Shown piece by piece: positions 1 through 5,071 of a stretch of DNA of 6,115 nucleotides. Position 1 is the first letter of the stretch; each line of letters starts with the position of its first letter. The position numbers were made by a program, and so were the translations under genes. Source of the DNA: Arenicella sp. (lineage in GTDB: Bacteria > Pseudomonadota > Gammaproteobacteria > Arenicellales > Arenicellaceae); contig JAESTB010000430.1 of assembly GCA_016763815.1 (NCBI GenBank), forward strand, positions 1 through 6,115. The letters are read 5' to 3'. The notes under the pieces are model-generated. The model had not been told where the DNA came from. It ran no database searches and saw nothing but the letters and a program-made list of their open reading frames with translations.

Positions 1-115
1 AGAGACCTTTGCACGAACCAATAAATGATTGAAAATGGTTAAAATACGCCGACTCTTGGTTAGAAAACCAGTGAATAGCCCGCTATTCAGCCGCGCCCCA
101 AGCAATTCGGCCCTG
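1..115. mobile_element. possible insertion-sequence end remnant (IS5-like terminus)
   Basis: The first bases, AGAGACCTTTGCACGAA, resemble the terminal inverted repeats of some IS5-family elements as I remember them; this is from memory, not a search. If it is such a terminus the element would extend rightward, but no transposase and no matching inverted end (TTCGTGCAAAGGTCTC) occurs anywhere in the window. At best it is a truncated end or a miniature derivative, and its right limit is a guess. The stretch 1-206 contains no gene with a start codon and ribosome binding site on either strand. A minus-strand frame is open through it but lacks an ATG. This is a weak call. Confidence 0.3.
72..89. 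repeat. perfect 8-bp inverted repeat with 2-bp spacer
   Basis: TGAATAGC (72-79) and GCTATTCA (82-89) are exact reverse complements separated by CC. The structure could form a small hairpin or be a protein-binding site. It lies in the gene-free left flank, inside the stretch suspected to be an insertion-sequence remnant, and has no T-run after it, so it is not an obvious intrinsic terminator for the mutarotase gene that ends at 207. Confidence 0.55.
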
Positions 116-206
116 AACGTATTTTGCGTTTGCGGTAATTGTACTAACGACTCATGCCATTCAGACGAAAAGAAAGGCTGATATAAGCGTGTGCTATGTC
201 GTGTTG

Positions 207-1049
207 TTAACTCTCTAGGTATTTTAACCTTTGAGAGCCGCCCCATGATTGCCCTGCTTGCAGACACACCTTCTCTGTCACCAAAACGGATTCGACACAG
301 AGCATTTTTAGGTAATCTTGATCTTCCATATCATTGATCTTTCGTGCTCCTTCGATCCAAGGGTTCCAAACCACAGTTTGCTTAAAGCCGGAAGATTCAA
401 TCAAAATACGTCGTTCTGGCGAGATCAACTGCAATAGTTGTTCTTTATCATCGGTAAAATATACTCGGTCAGTCTCACCAGTAATTTCAACTAATTGCTG
501 CTCTTCTTTGTACCGTTTACCTGCCTCTACGTAGGCACACTTATGTAACCCAGAAAGTCGAGTTTTGCTTATATCGTGGGTTAGTAGGTAGGTATGCAAG
601 CCTCCGCTAAAGCTGAATTCCTTACCGCCGGTATTAGTAACCTCACAATGCATATGAATACTTGAATCAAACAAAGTCACGATCAAGCGCAAATTAAAGT
701 CAGCACGCCAAAAAACCTTAGTCTCTTCATTGTTGGACAATTCTAGGTGAACGGTATCGCTATTCTCATCGACAATTCTGGCAACACAGCGCCAGTTCAT
801 CAGCCGAGCAAAGCCATGGTTAGGAGAATCACCTTGCATGCCAAAATGAGGAAAGAGTATCGGAACGCCGCCGCGAATAGCCGATGAGCCATCCAACACG
901 GCTGTCTTACTTAAGTACAGTTGTTCCTGACCATGCGGTAGAGGTTTCCAAGAGAGTAGCTGTCCTCCATGCAAGGAGATTACGGCACAGGCTCCTGCTT
1001 GAGTATGCATCTCGATGCAATCAATTTTTTGATCCAATATTTGAGCCAT
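207..1049 (-). CDS. D-hexose-6-phosphate mutarotase-like protein (YeaD/aldose 1-epimerase family)
   Basis: A 280-residue cytoplasmic enzyme of the galactose-mutarotase fold, expected to interconvert alpha and beta anomers of a hexose 6-phosphate (glucose 6-phosphate in studied YeaD/YMR099c relatives). Family motifs appear in order: an IRGGVPILFPHFG block at residues 58-70, HGFAR at 78-82 (His78 and Arg82 in the sugar/phosphate site), LHTYL around His152, VVWNPW at 226-231, and the diagnostic stretch from Asp240 to the CVES motif at 251-254, whose Glu253 is the expected catalytic base. Length is typical of the family. The ATG is preceded by AAAGG about 8 nt upstream. There is no signal peptide. 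It is the last gene of the minus-strand block, 129 bp after the SMP-30 gene, and that gap holds a CRP-like site, so it may have its own promoter. The exact substrate is inferred only from family. Confidence 0.93.
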   Translation of the reverse strand: MAQILDQKIDCIEMHTQAGACAVISLHGGQLLSWKPLPHGQEQLYLSKTAVLDGSSAIRGGVPILFPHFGMQGDSPNHGFARLMNWRCVARIVDENSDTVHLELSNNEETKVFWRADFNLRLIVTLFDSSIHMHCEVTNTGGKEFSFSGGLHTYLLTHDISKTRLSGLHKCAYVEAGKRYKEEQQLVEITGETDRVYFTDDKEQLLQLISPERRILIESSGFKQTVVWNPWIEGARKINDMEDQDYLKMLCVESVLVTEKVCLQAGQSWGGSQRLKYLES

Positions 1050-1083
1050 AGCGTTAACCTTTCAGCCGATATTTATGTGTGTT

Positions 1084-1099
1084 TGTGATCAAAATCTCA
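1084..1099. promoter_or_regulatory. candidate CRP (cAMP receptor protein) site upstream of the mutarotase gene
   Basis: TGTGATCAAAATCTCA matches the CRP pattern TGTGA-N6-TCACA at nine of the ten fixed positions, with a perfect left half. It sits 35-50 bp before the mutarotase start codon in the 129-bp gap after the SMP-30 gene. Catabolite control would suit a sugar-metabolism gene. I could not pair it with a convincing -10/-35, and single sites with one mismatch arise by chance. Confidence 0.35.
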
Positions 1100-1178
1100 A
1101 GGAATTAAGGAAATGATGAGTCTTGTGTTTGACGAAAATTGGCTGAGCAGTTGGCATAAGCTGACAGCTCTGACCGAC

Positions 1179-2084
1179 TTATTTTGTGTCAAATTTAAGT
1201 TGAAATTCACGACCGGGGAAATCTGCTCGAAAGCATTCTATCGCACCACGTTTCTGCATCGTAACGTAAACTGTCTTTCCATCCTCGCCGCCAAATGCGA
1301 GGTTCGTAGGAAAGCGGCCGGTAAGCTTCACGTCTCTCACGAGCTTACCCTGCGCAGATAAAATCGCTACCGTTCCCGCGCCATAGCGAGCAACAAACAA
1401 ATTGCCATTAATATCAGTCCGCATCCCATCTAGGCTATGATCAGAAAACACATGGAACAACCGTTTATTGCCAACATAACCATCAGGCAGAATATCGTAG
1501 GCCCATATCCTGCGTTGAGCGCTTTCCCCGACATACAAGGTTTGCTCGTCATTGCTAACCTCTATGCCATTGCTGGTGCCCATATTTTTTTCCAAACAAC
1601 AAAATTTTCGGTCCTTTCCAAGCATCCATAATTGGCCGGTATCATTTGCCCAGTTGGGATCACTAGCATAAATAACACCCTTTCGACTAATAGTAATATC
1701 ATTGGGTTGATTCATTTCAGGGTCATGGGCATGCACATGAATATCCCGATTGTTCATGTCTACCCGTAATACATTATGGTTGGTGTAGTCGGCAATAAAC
1801 ATATCGCCGTTTTCGCCAAAGCGAATGCCATTGCCAATACTGCCGTTGGGTAGCCCAATAAAGACCTTAGCGTCGCCATCAGTATTGATAATTCCTATGG
1901 TTCCCTGCTTGGAAAAATTTACCGCGTACACATTGCCATGCGCATCGACGGCCGGCCCCTCTACCCCATCAGTGAACGCACCTACCGCAGTTAAATCATA
2001 AGATTCGGCTGCCGCTTGGTTAGTATCAGCGCCCGGAAAAGTTGCGCAGGAAAGTATCGGCGAAAAGTTATTGGTTTTTTTCAT
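1179..2084 (-). CDS. SMP-30/gluconolactonase/LRE-family beta-propeller protein
   Basis: A 301-residue six-bladed beta-propeller of the SMP-30/gluconolactonase family, whose members hydrolyse sugar lactones using one divalent metal. Likely metal and substrate residues are visible: Glu42 in VEGPAVD, Asn128 in QPNDI, Asn172 in TSNGIEVS and Asp219 in LDGMRTD, the order seen in SMP-30 and Caulobacter xylonolactonase. Blade repeats of the type DxxGNxY/F recur (46-53, 225-231). The ATG is the first possible start, because an in-frame TAA lies a few codons upstream; no clear Shine-Dalgarno precedes it. The N-terminus (MKKTNNFSPILSC) has the charged start and lipobox-like ILSC of a lipoprotein leader, but almost no hydrophobic core. 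The gene lies 57 bp after the dead acs gene and in the same direction as the sugar dehydrogenase, which suggests an aldonolactone substrate. Other members bind quite different substrates. Confidence 0.85.
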   Translation of the reverse strand: MKKTNNFSPILSCATFPGADTNQAAAESYDLTAVGAFTDGVEGPAVDAHGNVYAVNFSKQGTIGIINTDGDAKVFIGLPNGSIGNGIRFGENGDMFIADYTNHNVLRVDMNNRDIHVHAHDPEMNQPNDITISRKGVIYASDPNWANDTGQLWMLGKDRKFCCLEKNMGTSNGIEVSNDEQTLYVGESAQRRIWAYDILPDGYVGNKRLFHVFSDHSLDGMRTDINGNLFVARYGAGTVAILSAQGKLVRDVKLTGRFPTNLAFGGEDGKTVYVTMQKRGAIECFRADFPGREFQLKFDTK

Positions 2085-2141
2085 GTTCGAGCTTAAATGT
2101 TAAATTTATTTTTTAGATATGCGTTTATGCTTTTGACGCGA

Positions 2142-2609
2142 TTAAAGATTCATCACCAACGGATAGGCCAAGGCATGAATATCGCCTGAGTTTCGCGTAT
2201 CGCCTTCTGCGATCTTGCGTAACACCCTTCTCATTATTTTGCCTGACCGCCTTTTAGGAAGGCTGTGCGCCCAGTGAATTAAGTCTGCAGTCGCGACTGG
2301 CCCAATCTCTTTGCTGACATACTGCACAATGATTTTTTAAGCTCTTGTTCATATTCCGATCCCTGCATCAATGTTACATAAGCATAAATACCTTGCCCCT
2401 ATATATTGTGCGGAAAGCCCACCACGGCGTTTTACGGTATTCCATCGCTTATACCAATCTAGCTGCTCTACCGCTTGCTCAGCCCAAAACTCATCGGAGC
2501 TCTCAATAGAACGCCGATGCATTTGTTGATATTGCTCAGTTGTTGAACGAGTTATTGAACGAGTTGTGGCTTGAATACTCTCCATCATGTTGTATTTTTG
2601 GTTTTGCAT
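2142..2609 (-). pseudogene. acs: acetyl-CoA synthetase remnant (acs): internal deletion, nonsense codon, frameshift
   Basis: Two non-overlapping pieces of acetyl-CoA synthetase (acetate + ATP + CoA to acetyl-CoA) are joined here. The first 59 codons match the Acs N-terminus (EQYQQMHRRSIE, then FWAEQA and LDWYKRW). At about 2429 the sequence jumps, with a frame change, to the C-terminal domain (AVVGFPHNI, then GQGIYAYVTL). Against remembered E. coli Acs (652 residues) about 485 residues are missing, including the whole AMP-binding core. The Lys codon expected after PHNI is TAG (2401-2399). A second shift lies in a six-A run (2338-2333, minus strand): one more A would restore the frame and the exact family spacing between GQELKK-like and KEIGP segments. 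The tail keeps PKRRSGKIMRR with the regulatory Lys. An intact AAAGG ribosome binding site precedes the ATG, so a short truncated peptide of 86 residues could still be made. It cannot be an active enzyme. Confidence 0.93.
2543..2565. repeat. 12-bp-period tandem duplication in the acs remnant
   Basis: TTGAACGAGTT occurs at 2543-2553 and again at 2555-2565. In the acs reading frame it encodes TRSI-TRST near the N-terminus, a poorly conserved part of Acs. It is in frame, so it could predate or follow inactivation; replication slippage is the simplest origin. Confidence 0.7.
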
Positions 2610-2645
2610 CTTGAAACCTTTGTTTAGTCTTTTTGACGGGCTAAG

Positions 2646-3641
2646 TTAATACCGCAGTCCAATTTTCTGGCGAATTTGATCAATAATTGTCATCACCTCG
2701 AGGGTATTTTGGTGAGTCACATTTTGATGTTCAATTACACCTTCTGAAATACATTTAACAACCTCACTTATTTGATATTCAAAACCATTAATTTCGAATG
2801 GGTACGACTCTTTAGTCGTCTGCCCCGCTATGTGGTAGGTCAAGCCTTGTGATTCTGAAAAAAGGTCATCGACGCGAATCCAACCGCGTTTGCCGTATAT
2901 CCAAAAAGCGTTTTCCGTTGTGCTTTTTGTGGTCAGTGTGAAGCTCGCCGTAAGCTGTCGCTCGAATGTCATGTTTACCATTGTCTTTAGGTCGACACCT
3001 TGATCTGATAAAACACTACTTGCGGTAATATCCGCAGGCACACCGGCTAGCCAGTTAGCTAACGATATGGGGTAGACACCCATATCAAGTAGAATCCCTC
3101 CGGCCAATTCTCTATTAAACAATCGGTGCGCCGAGTCGTAAGGAAAATAAAACCCCATATCAGCGGAAAAATGATCCACTTCTCCGATCCTGCCCTGCTT
3201 AAGTAATTGTTTAACTCGGTGCCAAACCGGTAATGTTTTAGTCCACAACGCCTCCATCAAAAACACCTTATTTTTTCGGGCTAGCTCGATAAGCTGCTGA
3301 GTTTCTGCGGCGGTCACGGTTAGAGGTTTCTCACATAGGACCGGTTTTTGCGCCATCAACAATTGCCTAGTGAAGTCATAATGAGACGTGTGTGGCGTCG
3401 CTATATAAACAGCATCGATTTCGACATCGGCAATTAATGCACTGATATCGTCATAGCTAATCGCGCCTTCGCACGCAGCTCTTTGGTGCTTTACTATAAA
3501 ATCTCTGGCTTTGCTCTCGCTAGTCGCAAGTACGCCTCTAAGCTGGCCATAGGCCTCAGAACCCGATGCTCGAGATGAAGTAAGTACCGAAGTAAACCTA
3601 TCGGCGATACCACCAGTGCCAATCACGGCCCAATTAAACAT
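2646..3641 (-). CDS. Gfo/Idh/MocA-family NAD(P)-dependent sugar oxidoreductase (dihydrodiol / D-xylose dehydrogenase type)
   Basis: A 331-residue cytoplasmic dehydrogenase. An N-terminal Rossmann fold begins at once with AVIGTGGIADRF (residues 5-16). The family signature CEKPLT places the catalytic Lys at 105, followed by MEALWTKTLPVW (129-140) typical of this subgroup. The C-terminal alpha/beta domain starts around 150 and carries RLFNRELAGG (173-182) and LLDMGVYPIS (184-193). In this last motif Tyr190 replaces the His of many Gfo/Idh/MocA enzymes. A catalytic Lys plus Tyr pair is the hallmark of dimeric dihydrodiol dehydrogenase and related NADP-dependent D-xylose 1-dehydrogenases, which oxidise C1 of an aldose to the lactone. 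The length is normal and there is no export signal, so it is not the periplasmic GFOR form. The ATG has only a weak GTGAG about 12 nt upstream. It heads the minus-strand block, 36 bp before the acs remnant, and faces the GH18 gene across a NagR-like operator. The substrate is unproven. Confidence 0.9.
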   Translation of the reverse strand: MFNWAVIGTGGIADRFTSVLTSSRASGSEAYGQLRGVLATSESKARDFIVKHQRAACEGAISYDDISALIADVEIDAVYIATPHTSHYDFTRQLLMAQKPVLCEKPLTVTAAETQQLIELARKNKVFLMEALWTKTLPVWHRVKQLLKQGRIGEVDHFSADMGFYFPYDSAHRLFNRELAGGILLDMGVYPISLANWLAGVPADITASSVLSDQGVDLKTMVNMTFERQLTASFTLTTKSTTENAFWIYGKRGWIRVDDLFSESQGLTYHIAGQTTKESYPFEINGFEYQISEVVKCISEGVIEHQNVTHQNTLEVMTIIDQIRQKIGLRY

Positions 3642-3790
3642 AATTCAAATACTCACGGAGGTCGTTAATAAGGTTCCAGTGCATGCCTAGTAGCAACAAT
3701 AAGTACAAACATAAAGCCCAATCTAGGTAATTGAGGACTGACGATGCCGCTTCAACCCGCAACTATTTAGGTCAACAATTAAGATAATAT

Positions 3791-3808
3791 AGTGACAACG
3801 TTGTCATT
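3791..3808. promoter_or_regulatory. LacI-type operator, NagR-like palindrome
   Basis: Bases 3793-3806 (TGACAACGTTGTCA) form a perfect 14-bp palindrome with the central CG typical of LacI-family operators. The 18 bases AGTGACAACGTTGTCATT match, at all but one position, the NagR-box pattern AATGACARCGYTGTCATT that I recall for GlcNAc regulons of Xanthomonadales and Alteromonadales. The palindrome overlaps the -35 box of the downstream promoter, the usual place for repression. A GH18 gene and a NagX-type gene next to it support the identification. The regulator itself is not in the window. Confidence 0.75.
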
Positions 3809-3830
3809 TTACATGAAATTTTGATATAAA
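3801..3830 (+). promoter_or_regulatory. sigma-70-type promoter of the GH18 gene
   Basis: TTGTCA (3801-3806) and TATAAA (3825-3830) each match the sigma-70 consensus at five of six positions with an 18-bp spacer. GATATA (3823-3828) with a 16-bp spacer is an alternative -10. Transcription would start near 3837, giving a leader of roughly 58 nt. The -35 box is the right half of the operator palindrome, so repressor and polymerase binding should exclude each other. Confidence 0.6.
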
Positions 3831-3869
3831 CAAACAAAATGCGAGTATCTAAACCGCGCCAAAATAAAT

Positions 3870-3893
3870 ATGCCCATCAGAAAACGGCTATGA
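3870..3893 (+). other. possible 7-codon upstream ORF in the GH18 leader
   Basis: ATG at 3870 opens a seven-residue frame (MPIRKRL) ending in TGA at 3891-3893, one base before the GH18 start codon at 3895. A second mini-frame, ATG ACA TGA (3890-3898), has its stop overlapping the GH18 ATG. The GH18 start itself has only a poor Shine-Dalgarno, so coupled re-initiation is conceivable. No ribosome binding site is visible before 3870, so chance is equally likely. Confidence 0.2.
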
Positions 3894-3894
3894 C

Positions 3895-5067
3895 ATGAAA
3901 ACCACTATGAACTATTTTTTGACCGCTCTTCTGCTTAGCTTTATAGCACTCAGTTACACCAGCATAGCTCAAGCACAAGTGAACGCTACCGATGAAGCAA
4001 ACGCCTCGCTAAAAACCGGTATACGAAGCGATCAACCTCGATATATCGCCTACCTTACATCGTGGGGGCTACCTGACAATGCGACTGAGCTTTTAAAACA
4101 ATCCAAGGCTGATGCGTATATGTTGTCGTTTGCCAAATGGGATGAGCTTGGGAATATTTCGTCATCTGATCACATCGTCGAAAAGCCCTCGACTGAGCCC
4201 TCAGCTATCCCGCCAACTATGCCTAAGAGCATTCCCCAAGCGTATCTCAGTTGGACAACATTAGCCCATGCCTCGCCTCAAACACAGATGATTATTTCCT
4301 TCGGAGGGCAAGAGTACCAAGATATTTGGAACACAATGGGCTCACAAGATCACTCTGAAGTAATTGCAAGCAACATTGCCAAGCTACTCACCACCGACTT
4401 CCCAATCTACCAAAAAATAAGTCGACCTGACTGCCAGCAAAACCGCTGTGACGACCGTTCAGATTTCCAAATTATAGGGCACATACAGTTGTCGGGAATC
4501 GACTTTGACTTTGAACAAGCCGCCAGATTAACGCTTAAGCAAAACCAGCAATTAGCCTTTTTAGCGAAACGCGTGCGAGAGCTGGTAGGCAATAGTAAGT
4601 CGATTGTACTAACCACCTACCATGTTGGTGCCGACCCGATAAACTGTAAAGACTCCAACATAAGCGAAAACTGTTCGTTTAAGGAAGCTAAGCGCTCTAG
4701 CCACCACGGCGAGGTGTTAGACCTATTACATTCAAGTATCGGGGTATTCGATTTTTACAACGTAATGAGCTACGACGCAGGTCGTAATTTCGACTATAAG
4801 ACATCAATGGATAACTACGTTAAAGCACTCGGAAATCGAGCTAAATTGCGCTTCGGCCTATCTATAAACCAGCAATGGGGTCAGCTTGGCAATTTTGTTA
4901 TGCCATTGCAAGAGAACAATGCTAGGGCGACATGGCAGGCCAAACAAGAATACGGTGGTTTCTTCGTTTGGGCGCTTGGCGCGAGTAGCGAAGCCCGACC
5001 CCTCGACTCACAAATACGCGTATTTAATTCGTTAATCGATACTTCCAACAAAGCTGCGGTGCAATAA
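3895..5067 (+). CDS. secreted GH18 family chitinase-like protein with atypical catalytic motif
   Basis: A 390-residue exported protein of glycoside hydrolase family 18, whose members cleave chitin or N-glycan GlcNAc-beta-1,4-GlcNAc bonds. A signal peptide is clear: Lys2, hydrophobic core about 7-22, and AQA-Q cleavage after Ala27. The TIM-barrel landmarks follow in order: IAYLTSW (51-57, strand 1), ISFGG (134-138, the SxGG motif), SGIDFDFE (200-207), YNVMSYD (288-294) and GGFFVWALG (354-362) with the substrate-floor Trp359. In the DxxDxDxE motif, Asp203, Asp205 and catalytic acid Glu207 are kept, but the first Asp is Ser200. YxD-type Asp294 is present. Cys180, Cys185, Cys251 and Cys260 could form disulfides. 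No carbohydrate-binding module is seen. An alternative start at Met5 would still keep the signal peptide. It is preceded by a NagR-like operator and converges on a NagX-type gene. It could be a chitinase, an endo-beta-N-acetylglucosaminidase or a low-activity binding protein. Confidence 0.9.
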   Translation: MKTTMNYFLTALLLSFIALSYTSIAQAQVNATDEANASLKTGIRSDQPRYIAYLTSWGLPDNATELLKQSKADAYMLSFAKWDELGNISSSDHIVEKPSTEPSAIPPTMPKSIPQAYLSWTTLAHASPQTQMIISFGGQEYQDIWNTMGSQDHSEVIASNIAKLLTTDFPIYQKISRPDCQQNRCDDRSDFQIIGHIQLSGIDFDFEQAARLTLKQNQQLAFLAKRVRELVGNSKSIVLTTYHVGADPINCKDSNISENCSFKEAKRSSHHGEVLDLLHSSIGVFDFYNVMSYDAGRNFDYKTSMDNYVKALGNRAKLRFGLSINQQWGQLGNFVMPLQENNARATWQAKQEYGGFFVWALGASSEARPLDSQIRVFNSLIDTSNKAAVQ

Positions 5068-5071
5068 GCCG

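Larger units (their letters stand above)
3642..3894. promoter_or_regulatory. divergent intergenic region between the oxidoreductase and GH18 genes
   Basis: This 253-bp region separates two outward-facing genes. Its right third holds the palindromic operator and a sigma-70 promoter for the GH18 gene, both listed separately. On the minus strand a TATATT (3791-3786) next to the operator could be a -10 for the oxidoreductase, but the -35 at the right distance (ATGTAA) is poor. The part from 3642 to about 3780 shows no further motif I can defend. Confidence 0.6.

Noticed and set aside
1..230. An open minus-strand frame running off the left edge (contains RLYQPFFSSEWHE and LLVRAKVS).
   Set aside because: It has no ATG or ribosome binding site, overlaps the end of the mutarotase gene, and matches no family I recognise. 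It may be an incidental frame through an IS end.
1159..1169. AGCTGACAGCT, an 11-bp odd palindrome downstream of the SMP-30 stop.
   Set aside because: Arms of 5 bp around one base with no T-run. This is expected by chance in a window of this size and has no matching copy elsewhere.
1113..1361. Plus-strand 82-codon open frame.
   Set aside because: Most of it lies antisense to the well-supported SMP-30 gene, and its translation has no recognisable domain.
2142..2327. The Acs C-terminal piece as a separate small gene of 61 codons.
   Set aside because: Its apparent start is an internal GTG, it has no ribosome binding site, and it continues the same domain as the sequence before the A6 frameshift, so it is part of the pseudogene.
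4407..4616. Minus-strand 69-codon open frame inside the GH18 gene.
   Set aside because: It is antisense to the catalytic-motif region of a clear gene and has no start signal.
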